Notes: a model not told the origin generated them from the sequence alone. DNA of 64,000 nucleotides from Hyaloscypha bicolor E (GCF_002865645.1 NW_020194552.1:930001-994000), one strand, 5' to 3'; counted from the first letter of the stretch, positions 1 through 13,070 are shown. Numbers and translations are program-made.

Positions 1-2040
1 AGAAATAACCTAGAAATACTAGAAAAATAGCTTATATTCTATTCTAGGAAAAGGGTTCTATATTATAGGAACTCAAATAAGAAAGTAATTCCTAATATTA
101 GGAATTGGATTCTTATTAGGAATCTTGGGGAATTTATTTGGATTTAATATTATATGAATTTATATAAATATATTTAAAGAGCTTATTATAAGACGGGAAA
201 GGTTCCTAGTACTTCTAATATATAAGTTCTTTAGGAACTATATAGTTAATAGCTAGGTAAATCTCATTTTCGGATTTACTAGTTTCGAATTACTTTTCCT
301 TAGTAAAAAGATATATTTCCTTATTAATAAAATATCTATTTTTTTCTAATTTCTTATTATATTAATTTCTATATTTCTCAGATATATTATAATAGTTATT
401 TTCTATAAAGTTTATCCTATTATAATATTTGAAATAGCAGAATCTATTACTATTCTATAGGAAGCTATTATTAAAGAAGCTAGATCCGTAATAAGACTTG
501 CTATTTTAGGGCCCGTTTTATTTTTCCTATTCTTATATAAAACCTATTATTAGGGCTAATCTTGGTCTTGAAACTAGTAAAGGCTTTAGCTCAGGTTTCT
601 TATTAGTATTAAATTAAGTCTTAGGTTTAAATTAAGAAATAAAAGAATATTAAGGTCTAAAATTTATATATAAAACGAAAGATCTAAATACTAGTCTAAA
701 GTTTAGTCTTATTATAGGGTATTAGTAGATCTTATTTCTTATAATAATATTAAAATTAGTATTACCTCTTCTATTTTCCTATTAGAATAACTACTATTAG
801 CTTTATCTATTACCTTAGAATTATAACTAGAAACCTAGTATATTCTTCTATAATTATAACTTTACTAATACTTTTTCTATAAAGCTACTAAGGGTAATAG
901 TAAGTCCTGGACAGGAAATATAAATATAAAGCTCTAGATTAAGGTTATTATAGGCTTGGAAAAGCTACTAGATTATCTCTAGAAACTCGGTAGCTTTTAT
1001 ATATCTTATAATTATAGTAATATATAATTATATATCTTTTCCGAAATATATATTTTTCTTAGTAAATTATTTCTTTTATATTTTCCTTAATATTTCGTTT
1101 AGTATATCCTTAAATCTTTTAATTAGTATTATATACTAATTTTCTATATTATTTTATAAAAACTTAAAGCCGGTTTAATAAAGCTTATCTAACTTATTTA
1201 TATATTATACTAAGGCTTTATTATAAAGACAAAAAAACAGGTTCTATCTAATTATAGCTACTTATAGACCTATATTATTATCTTTAACTTAGTCTATAAA
1301 TATATAAATATTTCGCTAGTATATATTTATTTCTATTATAATATAATTATTTTTCTTATATAATTTATTAAGCTTTGGATTAAAGAAGCTAATATTTTAT
1401 AATTACTATCTTAAGTCTATAAAATCTTTATTAGAGTCTTATTATATATTCCTATTTCCGTTCCCGGAATATATACTATTATTATTTTATCCTGTATTTA
1501 ATACTTATATAGTCTATATAATTAATTAGACTATATTTTCTCATATATCTAGTATAAGGCCATTACTATTATTTCCGTTTCCGGTACTTCCCGGATTATT
1601 AGGATTTATATCCGGTATAGTAATATATATACCGGAACTAGAAGAAATACCTTTCCTTATAATTTCCTTTATAGTACTACTCTCGGGAATCTATTACTAG
1701 CTTTATAAATTACTTATATTAGGCAGGGAAATAATAAATGGTTTTACTATAGTAATAAATTATTATAGGGCTATATTAAAGGTATATTTACTATTAAGCC
1801 ACTTTATTAGAAAGAGATCGGGTTCGAGGAGTAATTAGAGTCTATTAGAATAACTAGACTATAACTCGGGAGTATATTCTCTTTCTGGATAATTATATAG
1901 GATTGCCTTAATTACTATTTGAGTCTCTGGGCTAATGAACTCTACGAGTTTGAGGTTTTTATTAATAATATTCTAAAGCTAGTATATAAGCTTAATAATA
2001 TCTGTTAGAAACTGGCTTGGTATTAAAGCGTATTTAGATA
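1..2040. repeat. AT-rich RIP-like repeat relic
   Basis: This block is extremely AT-rich, full of TA steps and stop codons in every frame, and ends abruptly near 2040 where base composition returns to normal. That is the usual look of a transposon relic after repeat-induced point mutation (RIP) in ascomycetes. No terminal repeats or protein family could be recognised, and the element runs off the left edge. Being a repeat is inferred from composition only. Confidence 0.6.
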
Positions 2041-3553
2041 ATGTAATTATGGTATTAACGGGCGGGAGGTCGATCTGGATCGTATTGCAAGCTAGTATGA
2101 AGCCTGTAATAAATAGTTAACAAGGCATTACTACCATTATTGAATGCTGTGCATATAGTAAAGGATAATTCATTGAGTTCTCTGTCTGAAAACTAGCTAA
2201 GTAGGGCGAAGCCTCGCTTATCCGTGCACGTGCCATCCTGCCATGCAACACTTACTGGGGGCTGCATTCACGTACACCATAGCTTGCTTACAGGGAACTT
2301 TATTTATGTATAGGAAAATTGTTTATAGGGAACCGTATTCACGTGTACGAGCAGGCTAGGACGTGCGACTCCCGTACCTAGCTCTAATCACGTGGATGTT
2401 CAAAAGTGAGGATATACTTCAAAGCTCTTTTTTAAAACAACTGCAGACAAGCATGAGCTAAAATTGTAACAGTGAGCTGAAGGTTGACGGCGAGCCGAAA
2501 GTGAACACTAGGCGAATCGTGGTAGCAAAAGTCTGTCTCGTCTCGCATTTTGATAGTCTGTGAGCAAGAGGGGGTTTGTTTCCATTGTTCTTACTATACC
2601 TAGAATGTCAAAAGACTCAAGCTATGATTTGCGGGGTTTGAGCGACTAAACCCAGAACTTGACCCAAGGGTATATTGGCTTTACTGAGCGTTTGGGGTCG
2701 AGGAAAACTGGGTGTGGGGTGTTATATAATTATTATCAAGCTGGCATGGCCCCATGGGTCCTGAGGCTCTCATTTGAGCATCGTTGCCTAAGTATTATGG
2801 GGTATCATGAACAAATTTTCTCTTTCTTCAGTCCCGTATAGGGTTAGTAAGCTTGGTGCTCTTGCTCGGGCGCTCATCACCCTCGGCTCACCCTCGGCTC
2901 AGTCAACTCGCCTGAGTATCATGAGCACCCCAAGCACCCCAAGCACCCCAAGCACCCACCCTAAGCAGCTCATCCGAGCAAGCCTAATTATCCTAAGTAA
3001 GATCGCTAAACAAGGAAGCACGGCGACAAGACTGGTTGGGTTGCCCAATGAACATATTCCTGATGCGATCGGACTATACATTTCTCTGCAGGAAGTGCCT
3101 TGAAGTGGGCGGTAGGGTATTTTACACGTTACATTCTAGACGTAAGTATCATATAAGCGCCTGATTCCCATCGCCTCCTGTTTTACCTTCGTAGCAGGCA
3201 GTTCCTGCGCGTACAAAATTGTTCTGTTTCATGGGGTTCATCCTGCGGCGATGTATCACGCGGGGATGAATTTGATTGGTCACTGAACCAACAAGCCTCC
3301 TGGACAGGACTCGGCCGCCCGGCCTGCGTTCAAAGGCAGCTGCCAACCGCAAGCCCGCCGGGTCGGTAACCCCGGGCCCTGAAACGAATATAGTTGCAAA
3401 TATGCCTAGCACCTGTTGGTTCCTGCGGAGTTGCCTAGATACTTGAGGGCAATATCACAGCCTGTTCTCTTGTCTTCTGATAGTTCTCTATTGTGCGAGT
3501 AGGTCTGAAAATCGTTTTTAGCTCTTATTTTTTGTTTTTTTTTTTCAGTTGCA
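2041..3553. other. gene-free stretch upstream of the NO VEIN-like gene
   Basis: No convincing gene was seen. The stretch has several CACGTG/CACGTGA hexamers around 2225-2395 and a 9-bp tandem repeat at 2924-2957. Small open frames here lack codon bias, splice logic or family resemblance. A pyrimidine-rich run, mostly T, lies just before the start codon at 3554 and is a plausible part of that gene's promoter or 5' UTR. Confidence 0.5.
2924..2957. repeat. 9-bp tandem repeat
   Basis: The unit AGCACCCCA is repeated nearly four times in a row. It is a short satellite in non-coding DNA with no evident function. Confidence 0.8.
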
Positions 3554-6500
3554 ATGTCGGGACCGGCTGAAGGGGAGAGCAGTGCTCAGCGAATTGTCGA
3601 GGAGATAGTTAGGAAACATGGCTTCGTTCAAGAACGTACTCTTCAGTTGATTAATTCCTTGGTCAGCCAGGAGGCACGACGGGAGGTTGAGGAAGCGCTG
3701 CTTGCAAAAGACATCCAGATCGGATCCTCGGTCCTGACGTAGGCTTTTTTTCAGCACACGAAAGATGATGTCGGAGACTGACTCCAGCAGGCTGGCAAAG
3801 AATTTATACACAAGTCAGGCGCGATTTGTCTTTGAACTTCTCCAGAACGCAGATGACAACCAATATACAAGAGGGCAAGATCCCTACGTTGTATTTCGAG
3901 TCTACCCAGATCGAATTGTCATTGAATGCAATGAAGATGGCTTCACGCAGCAGAATCTCACAGCAATTTGCGATATCGGGAAGAGCTCCAAGACCGGATC
4001 GCAAGGCTACATTGGCGAGAAAGGCATTGGGTTCAAGTCAGTCTTCATGGCGGCTTGGAGGGTGCATATCCAGTCCAGGAACTTCTCGTTCGACTTTGTG
4101 CATCGAAAGGGCGATTCTGGGATGGGCATGATCACCCCGATCTGGCAGGAAAGAAGAGACCCCGCCCTTCCGTTTGAGTTGACGAGAATCACGCTGTACT
4201 TGCATGATCAGAGCGACCCTGCTGAGCGCGAAAGAGATCGTCAGATTATCAATCAGCAGTTTCTTGAGCTACAAGATACACTCCTTCTGTTTTTGAGAAA
4301 ATTGCGCAAGATCGAGGTCTCGTTCCACGATGAAGAGGGGAGTCAGACGAAAGGCATAATATTTACTCTCAGCAGGATCGAAGACTCGGAGGCTGCAGTC
4401 ATCGAACGGACGTGTACTGATGCAGCGCAGAATCGGAGGCGAACATACCACATCGTCAAGAATATTGTTAGAGGACTTGCTAGGAGTGAGAACAGAGACT
4501 TGTCCGACGCTGAGGAGGCAACCAGATCCTTTGCAACATCTGAGATTGTTCTTGCTTTTCCCGTAATCGAGGATCCAGTGACCGAGGAGCAGGTTCCAGT
4601 GATTGAGCCCCAAGAGGTGTTTGCATTTCTGCCTGTCAGAAAGATGGGCTTCAATGTAAGTAGTTGCCATCTGTTGCTAGTTACACATGTTAATGCCTAC
4701 GCAGTTCCTGATCCAGGCAGATTTTGTAACCCTGGCAAACCGACAAGACATTGTGATGACCTCTCGAAGGAACCAAGGGCTCATCGAGGCCATTTCGGAT
4801 GCCTTTATTGCGGGCGTGTTACAGCTTTGCCAGCATCAAACCCTCGAGTACCAGTGGATGAGATACCTGCCGTTGGAAAACAGTTATCCATGGGATGGCC
4901 TATGGAAGGATCTCATTTCTAGCATCAAGTCCAAACTTGAGGGCTTGGCTGTTTTTCGATCTCTTGAACGAAGTACTTGTCGCACAATCAAAGACCTCTA
5001 TTATCGAGGACCTGTGTTTAACGATCAACATGGAGCTCCACTATTTGCCGACTTACTCTCAGAAGTCTATTTGTCTGACTCTTATGCTCCTTCGGACATC
5101 GAAATCCTCGAAAACTTCGGCCTTAAAAGGTTAACGTTTGACAAGATAATCGCAATGGTAAGGCGAGATCTGCGAGCAGGACCTGAGCATTCGAGGATTA
5201 AAGGTCTAAACACCGATGACGTCTGGCACACTAGGGCTTATAAAGCATTGAATATTGCTTGGGAGAACAGATGGTCTTCAAGCATTCGAAGTCTCAAGCA
5301 ATTAAACATCATCCCGCTGCAGGATGGCTCGTGGGTCTCCTCAGACTCTGGGGATATCTTCTATCCTAAATACGGCGATGTAGCTGTTCCAAATGGCTTG
5401 GGGATGAGACTGGTCCATCCGACGGCAACGAGAAACGAAGCGCGTTCTGCTTTCTTCGACAATCTGGGAGTCCATCGAATCGATGCTCCGATCGTATCTA
5501 ACATTCGTGAACGCATTCTCTGCCAGCCGACGGGGCCGCCGATGATCGTCAACCTTCAATCTTCCGTCGAGCGAATGAGATTCCTGTTTCTTTCGCAGCT
5601 CCTCCATCCTGAAGAAGAGGGTGATTTATCAGACAAGTTCATGGTCTATAATCACCTTGGCGTGGCAATGTATCCCAATGTTGCCGACTTGTACATTTCA
5701 AACGACGACCCCTACGGTGCTGAGCTCTTTCTCCGGCAGAAAGGTCGTCAAGTTAACTGCGTCAACTTGAGATACTCTGAGGAGATCCCTTCAGTTGCAC
5801 CTGACTCGAATCGTACGTTGCATCAATGGATGCACCAGCACCTAGGCATTCGGCAACATCTTCGGCTGGTGTCGCCTGACCGAACATCGCTCTCTGTGGA
5901 GTGCTTGAATACGGCCAGAACCCGAGCAGCAGAGTTTCTCGGCTTCCTGGGACATCTTTGGCCCTTTGAAGGGGATATTGTGCTCACATCAGCCCCATTA
6001 TCATTAACTGCTTTGAAAAGGGCACGAGTTCTTTGCATAAACGGGGTGACGGAGATGCTTCGCAACACGTATCTTCCTCTACAGCCGCTGTTAGACGTGC
6101 ATGGACGCTTCTTGGGTGACGAGTACTTCCCATTCATTCAATCCCCCGAGTTGTCCGGCCAGGACCAGGTTCCCCATCTGTGGTCCTTCCTCGTCAGAAA
6201 CCTCGGCGTTGGCTACCAAGATAACGTCAGCTTCCGGCTGCAACTAATGAAATTCATCAAAAAGGCGAATGTTGATGCAGGGACGTTAGATAACCCGTCG
6301 CGTGTGGTTGATTTATACCAGTCACTTGATGCCTGCTTGAGGATGTCCCAGAATCCAGAGGCGAAGAAGCGAAAGATCCGGTGGGAACCCCTGGCAAATC
6401 GCCAACTTATTATTGTATTACCAATGTTTACTGACTTGATCTATAGGAATACTTTCGATACCTATAACCTCATCTTCGTTCCTCAATGGAAGTCTAGGCC

Positions 6501-9029
6501 AGCATCGTGGACGAAGCCAAATGAGTGTCTTTGGGATGCACCTAGTGACTTCATGACTAAGGTCCCTCTGAAAGAAATTTATACTTCTTCTTTCTATGAT
6601 TTGAGTACTGAGCTAGGCCACATGACAGGAATCTTCCGTGGGGCCCTGAACATCGATGACATAGATTGGCCCGATGTGGTCGATGAACTTGAGGAGTTGA
6701 AACGCCAACAAAGTATAAAAGGCGAAGTGGTTAGGCAGCTTTTCGGTATATTATCTGAAAAATTACCAACCGAGGAGGATGACAAACAAGAGATGAGGTG
6801 ATCCATCCCAGCTAGAGGACGATGCAGAATTGACTGTTAGCAGAGAATCTTTCGAGACAGGAGCTCTCATCTACTTTGACCACAACGGCACCCCAGGATG
6901 GCATAAACCATCAGAGTGTGTGTGGTCCGATACAACGCAAATTCACGGAAAGATTGCAGTCAACGCCCAGTATAGCGATCTCAAAGATCTCTTCGTGGAA
7001 AAACTCCGAGTGCCACAACTGGACTTGAAGATGGTCCTCGACCAGCTGCTAGCAGCAAGGTCCCTGAACCTTCCTGTGTCGGAAGTCAAAGAACATCTGA
7101 AAACCCTGAACTCGTTCCTCCGCACAGAATCAAGTCCACCAAGTCCAAGCCAGCTTCTCGATGCCCGGATATTTCCAGTCAGAGAACCGAGCAGCAGCAA
7201 CGTCGTTCTATACACTTCGAACACACAATTCGCTCTGGTTGACCGAGAGGGTCCGCCCGGTCGATTCACAGAGGTGGTTAGAGTCCTAGATTTCACGCTG
7301 CAAGAAATCCGTCATTTAAAGCCACTTCTCGCATGGACCTGTCTCGAGTCTAGATATTTGTCCCGGTGTATGAGGGAAATTTCTCGCGTAGGTGATGGAG
7401 CACTGCGCCCAATCTCTCAACCCCATCGCGACTTGAGAAGGAAAGCCGACGCGCTTCTACGGTACGCACAACTATCCACTTGTAGATCCGGTAATTTAAC
7501 ATAAACAGAATTACTGCCGCCTTCAACAGCCCAAGGTATGCAGCTGACGCTGAGGGGCTCTATCATGTTCTTCGCACCGCAGTCACGCTTGAGTGTGGAG
7601 TGATCTCGTCGTGTCTATCCTTCGAGCAGGATGGCGTTATACACGAAATAGAGATCGGCCAAAGCGAGTTACACATTGATGATACCAACCCCCTAACGAT
7701 CTACGTCCCGAATGATACAGAGTCCCAGGAATGTTGCTTCAAGTTTGATTTGCCTCACCGCTTTGCTTCATGGATGATGACGGACCCAACAACGGGAACG
7801 CCGGGCAAGATTGAGGACGGCACTGTTAATGTTGTCAATTCCATCTTGAACTGTCTCATTTCAACAACTGGCAGGATTTTAGAGAAAGAAGGAATCCCTG
7901 ACGTTCCCGGAATTGCTGAAACTCTTGTCCCTATCTTGGAACTTGATGAGCCAGCGGAGAGCACAACTATGGCCGTTGCCGCTGATTTAGGAGGCCAGGG
8001 TGAAATTTTACCACGGACTCCGAGAAGGTCGCAAGCAAATGAAAGGTTCTCTTCCCCTGAGTCAACATTTTCACCACCAGCGACACCAGGGTTCCAAGAG
8101 GGCATGGAAAGCACTCCTGATCACCGTACGCCCTTGACAGATCCCGGAGACTACGATAGTGAGGATGATTCAGGTACACCAAATAATGGTGACTCGATAC
8201 CGCCGCCCCAATTCCATATTCCAGAGCAACAGTCACCATCACAGTATCGACAACTCTTGGAGAGAGTTGTCGCCTTGGCTAGGAGAACAAGCCTACCTAA
8301 CAATTTCGAGGATATTTCTACCGCATTTCAAGGTTTGTTAGTTGAAGACAACCCTTTCGAAGGAGTGTATTACGCCTACACTTCCCACGACTGGGAGCAC
8401 AAAAGAAGAGTTGGCGCTGCGGGAGAATTGTTCGTAAGTAAGCCCGGATTCCGAATAGGCCATTACTAACAATTCGCACAGGTGTTTACAATTCTGTCCT
8501 GTATTCGAGATCTAGAATTTGATCTGCAACACTGGCGTAGCAGCATCCGAGGGTATGCTGAGGTTCTTCCCGAATATCGGGGGTTGAGGGCCTGGCCAGG
8601 ACGCGAGACCTCGGATCTCGTGTACGATGATATAAATGGTGTCTTTACGTGCTTGATGATTTCATTGGGGTACTTGAATGCGGATTACTGGGCGGGCAAA
8701 ACACCCAGATACTATATTGAGGTCAAGTGCACAATGGGAGCTTGTGAAACACCGTGCATTGTCAGCCAGCATCAGGTCGATTTGGTAAGTGCATTCAAAG
8801 AAATGCTTTAAACGCAATGACTAATTCTGATTTCTCACAGATGGAGAGCACAACTAATGGCCCGCAAGGAAACGAAAATCAGAGCACGGTTTATGCGTTG
8901 TTCCGTGTGTTCGGCCTTGGCAGAAGCTCGATGGGACTTAAGATCTATATAGACCCCGCGGAACAGAAGAGACTTGGCAAGCTTGCTTTCACGTCGGAGA
9001 AGTATTCTGTTGTTCCTACGGGACGGTAA
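3554..9029 (+). CDS. NO VEIN-like large protein: Hsp90-type ATPase domain plus C-terminal DUF3883
   Basis: Predicted protein is about 1,690 aa. Exons: 3554-3738, 3791-4655, 4705-6745, 6828-7461, 7509-8433, 8482-8784, 8841-9029; the first intron joins exactly into LTLAKNLYTS. A sacsin/NO VEIN Hsp90-like ATPase fold lies at about residues 63-250: N-box ELLQNADDN (77-85), EDGF (110-113) where DxGxG is expected, and GYIGEKGIGFKS (134-145). The C-terminal 170 residues match the NO VEIN domain, with D-x(n)-IEVK (E1608, K1610) recalling PD-(D/E)xK nucleases. Two parts of the model are uncertain. A 66-nt in-frame stretch (6381-6446) ends like an intron and is probably spliced out. Near 6796 the frame shifts by one base: either an 82-nt intron (6746-6827) or a real frameshift. 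Its role in fungi is unknown; an intracellular ATPase, perhaps in stress or self/non-self response, is inference only. Confidence 0.8.
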
Positions 9030-10893
9030 GCTGAGTAGAAGGGACTAGAAACGGATTCCCGGGCAGAGTTCGGTAAGGAAACTGCAGCCGGGACACATAG
9101 GAAGCCAAAATGGGGCCTATATTATGGTGCGCAGGCTGAATCAGGGCGTGCTCAGGATACTCGGGTTCTGCTCAGGTTCTGCTCAGGCTTGCTTGGGCCT
9201 TCTCAGGCTCTGATCCGGCATGCTCGTCCTCAACTCAGGTTAAAGCAGGAGTTACTCACGTCCACAGACTAAAACTGAACCAGTAAAAGGGAAAATTAAT
9301 CCTGAGTCTATGGGTATTCCTTCACCGTTCCTATAACCAGAAGCGCGCCTGCAATAAGAAGAGTGTGGAGTATCCCAATAACACTCTTAAACCACCTCCA
9401 TCATCGCCGAGCTCCTATAAAAATGACGTAGAGCCTAAGACCTCATGCAACACAAAAGCTTCTTCCTCTGTTTAAGTTTCGGCTAACCACATTTTGCACC
9501 AAACTCTCTGCACCCATGCCTTTCGTTTTTCCGTCCGCCTTTTCCATATTCGACGTATGTCATAAAGAGTAAGGCGTTATTCTTCGCGCAGCGTTCAGCG
9601 GAAACTGGAGACAATAAGTAACACTGAAACCCTCTTGTGGGGCCAATAATGTCCGCTCATCCCACCTTGAGGAAGGCCAGAATTCCGGTACAATAATTTG
9701 ATACATGCTCTCCCCCTCCCTTGTCTATCGCTGACCCAAAATCACCGCCAACCAGGATTGTTTCTGGATAACGTTGATAACCTTAAAAGTTTTAAAGTTT
9801 CAGAGCATCCAGACCCTGACCCTGAGAAAGATCTACAGAGAAGTCCGAGAAGCCGGGAGCTGGCCCAGCCACACACATGCCCCGCCGTGTGGCGCTGAAA
9901 CCGCAGGCCGAGCGCCTCGTCCCGCTATCACTTTCCCTTTCGCGGCCGATCCAATCTCCCCCAACACGATTACGGGAAGAACAACAATTTTATGGCTTGC
10001 TTGGCAATTATTTGTTATCAATAGGAGGCTCCAGACATTCCAGAGCTCCAGACAACTCCAGAGTCTCCAGACATCCCCCGACTGCGAACTCATGCAGCTA
10101 TTCCGGCGAACTCACCTCTTCTCGAAGCTTGCGAAATCGCCTCGCAATGGCCAGGCCAGCCCCACGGGAAAGCATGTAATCCCCATGTCTCACCGGACGA
10201 AGGGATAATCCGGTTTTCACGTACGTACAGCCCCGCCACACCACGTTGATCTCTCCCACGTCGCGGCACAGCAGCCTCAAATTAGAGTCTCGTACTTATC
10301 GGCCTGTTCCCCTCGCTGGCGCAGCGACGACTAACCTCTAACGGCCCAGATAGAAGGGCCACGGCCCACGATAGGGTCGTGTCCGGAGTGTAGCTCCTCT
10401 CAGCTCCTGCAGCTCGCCTGGGCTGGCGAATGGCGCCGTGGGCGTGGGGTAGTGTTGCAAGCGGCACAGAAGTAAGCCACAACATGCAGCTCTTGGCCGC
10501 GCCTGGGCAGTGGGCTTTCAATAAAGACGGCGACGACAGCCTCGTTCTTGCTGGGCTTGCATTTCTTGCATTTCTGCTTCGAAGTCGCGTAGTCGTGCCT
10601 TCTTCGTGTGTGGGCAGCAGATCAGACCGGTTGGAACGAAGTCTGTCTTTGCCCCTGCTATGGATTGAGAAAGCGGCTCTTCACTCGCTTCGACTTCTGT
10701 TAATTCACCAGGCCGACATCCAGCATCTTTCACAGCATCGCTTTTGCATTGATTCTACTGCATTTTAATCTCGCGCGCTTGCTTTCGTCCCATTGCTCTG
10801 CATTTCTGCTGGGAGTTCGTTCCTTTTGGATCCCGTTGCGACCTCGTCTTGCCTTCAATTCCGATATCGAGCTCTGCGAACAGCAATTGCAAC
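9030..10893. other. gene-free stretch, promoter side of the GH72 gene
   Basis: Nothing gene-like was found on either strand. Around 9140-9240 the motif GCTCAGG recurs several times, and around 10025-10080 there are imperfect CCAGA-type direct repeats. The last few hundred bases, just upstream of the GH72 start codon, are a likely promoter and leader. Open frames here are short, overlap each other on both strands and resemble no family. Confidence 0.5.
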
Positions 10894-12669
10894 ATGTTTA
10901 CCTCAATTTTTGGAGCTGTATTGGCAGCGTGCTTTGCTCGCACTACCCTCGCCATCCCCACCATCTCCGTCAAAGGTGCGAAGTTCTTCGCTGACGGCGA
11001 GCAATTCTTCCTCAAAGGTAGACATCTTGGCCCCCCCCCCCGCGGCGATTCAAACTGACTGTGCCCAGGTGTTGCGTATCAAGGCACTCCAGCTGATCCT
11101 CTCATCAACACCGTCCAATGTCAACTCGATGCCAAGTCCATGGAAGTAATTGGAACAAACTCGATCCGTATATACCATGTCGACCCATATTCCGACCACG
11201 ATGGATGCATGAAAGCTTTCTCCGACGCAGGAATCTACGTCTGGCTTGATTTGGATACCTTCAATACCACGGTCGTGCAAACCAACCCTACATGGACGGA
11301 AGACCAATTCCTCGCTTTCACCGAAGTCATGGACGTCTTCCAGAGGTACGATAATTTGGGGGGATTTTGGATCGGAAATGAGGTCATCAACACTGCCGGT
11401 GGCTCTCTTGCTGCACCGTATGTCAAGGCTGCTACAACAGACATGAAGACATATATGGCCGCCAAGAAGTACCGACAAATCCCAATCGGATACTCAGCCG
11501 CTGATATCGCCGAATTGCGACCCATGCTGCAGAATTACCTCTCCTGTGGCTCTAAACCCGATCAAATTATCGACTTCTTCGGCCTCAATTCCTACGAATG
11601 GTGTGGCACTGCGACATACGAGTCTTCCGGATACAGCAATCTCCAAGCCATGTCGGCAGGCTACAACATCCCCATCTTCTTCTCCGAAACCGGCTGCAAT
11701 GTTGGAGGTGAACGAACCTTCGATGATCAAGCCGCCATTTTCGGCGATAAGATGGTTGGTACGTGGTCAGGAAGCATTATCTACGAGTGGGTTCAAGAGG
11801 TCAACGATTACGGTCTCGTCGACTACCCCAATGGACAGATCTACAACGGTGCTCCAACTCCAATCCAGCCCGACTACGACAACCTCTCCAAACAATGGAA
11901 GACCATCACTCCATCCGGCGTCGCGCTGGCAACCTACAAGCCAAGCAACAGCCCACCAGCTTGTCCATCCGCCACCTTGGGATGGCAACTCGACGGCGAC
12001 GTCCCGCTCCCAACACTCGCCCCCAGCATCATTTCCGCAGTAGCTGCGTCCATCAAGCCAATAGCCACTCACCACCCAACAACCAGCTCGGCAAACTCTG
12101 CGGTCCCTACAGGTACAACTCCGGCTTCTACTTCTCCTATCGATACAAGTTATCCAACTTTCGTCACCGCAATGTCTCTCGGTTTGCTAATCTACTCTTC
12201 ATTGACGCCCGGCAATTCGAAGAAGCCGAAACCGACTTCGACTTCTTCGGCACCCGGTGTTGATTTAGGTATCGTAGCAAACTCCGAGCCCCCTTCTCCT
12301 TTCCTCTTCATCCCTTAAACTTTCCTATCGGATCCAGTTTTCTCATCTCCTTCGACCTCAGTCACTGATTCGGTTTCATCCACATCAGCTTCGACTTCGA
12401 ACCTTTCAGCATCCGACTCCTCAACTAACACTCCCGCAGGCTCAAACTCCGGCACAGGCGTCACCCAAGGCGCAGGCCCCTCGTCCACCGCCACCTCCTC
12501 GTCCCCCTCGCCAAGCGCCTCGAAATCCGCAGCCAGCGCCCTGAAACCACAACCCAACTCGCTGTACAAGGTCTGGACCGCGTTCGTGACCTCCAGCGGC
12601 CACGGCGGCATCGTCGGCCTCGCCATCGTCACCGTCCTGCTCGGCACCGCGTTGGCGGTTTTTTTATAA
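10894..12669 (+). CDS. GH72 beta-1,3-glucanosyltransferase, GPI-anchored (Gel/Gas family)
   Basis: About 551 aa from exons 10894-11017, 11069-12268 and 12338-12669. GH72 enzymes cut and re-join beta-1,3-glucan chains at the outer plasma membrane to elongate wall glucan. A signal peptide (residues 1-20, ending TTLA) precedes the catalytic domain. The acid/base Glu is E146 in GFWIGNEV and the nucleophile E248 in FFSETGCN. There is no X8 Cys-rich module, as in Gel1-type members; a Ser/Thr/Pro-rich linker leads to a hydrophobic C-terminus ending in LLGTALAVFL, which suits GPI attachment near SSGHGG. The last intron (12269-12337, 69 nt) is inferred: without it translation stops at 12316 before the Ser-rich tail, which continues in the same frame. 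The first intron holds an 11-base C run. The C-terminus depends on a T7 run (see findings). Confidence 0.88.
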
Positions 12670-13070
12670 TCCTGAAGCGGAGCGTGGTGAATTGGTGGCG
12701 CGGGTGGGGAGCCGGGAAGTCTGGCTGGGGCTGGTCGGGTGGAGCTGGAGCTGGAGCCGGAGGTAGCTATTTAGATAATGCGGATGCGGATTTCGGGTTC
12801 AGGACAACGACGGATGTTGATTTAGAGCTACAGGCGCAAATGAGACGGGGTATGAGTCTATTAGATAGAGAGGTTGACGGGGTGCTTAGGAGGGCTGGTG
12901 AGCGGCGAGCGAAAGCTAGAGAGGGAGGTGGTGTTTTGAGTAGGAAAGCCGGGGGACGTGCGACGTGGTCGGGGAACGAGAAGCAGCGGCGGAGGGAGAG
13001 GGTCGAGTGGCGGAATAGGGAGGAAGAGGTGCGGGTTCTGGTTATGCGTGGGGGTCTGGTGGAGCAATAG
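12666..13070 (+). other. open frame adjoining the GH72 C-terminus, one base out of frame
   Basis: This frame is open from the T-run that ends the GH72 hydrophobic tail to a stop at 13068-13070. It would add a basic stretch (IILKRSVVNWWRG), a Gly-rich patch and a charged, Arg/Glu-rich tail of about 110 residues. If the T-run had one more T, it would follow the hydrophobic segment directly and turn a GPI signal into a transmembrane helix with a cytosolic tail. As sequenced it has no good start codon of its own until within the tail. Coding status is doubtful. Confidence 0.25.

Noticed and set aside
3765..3791. Start of the NO VEIN-like protein at the ATG of MMSETDSS
   Set aside because: The upstream frame from 3554 encodes the family's N-terminal helix and joins perfectly after a 52-nt intron, which places MMSETD inside the intron.
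10282..10768. Overlapping open frames upstream of the GH72 gene
   Set aside because: They overlap on both strands, have no family resemblance, and sit where a promoter is expected.
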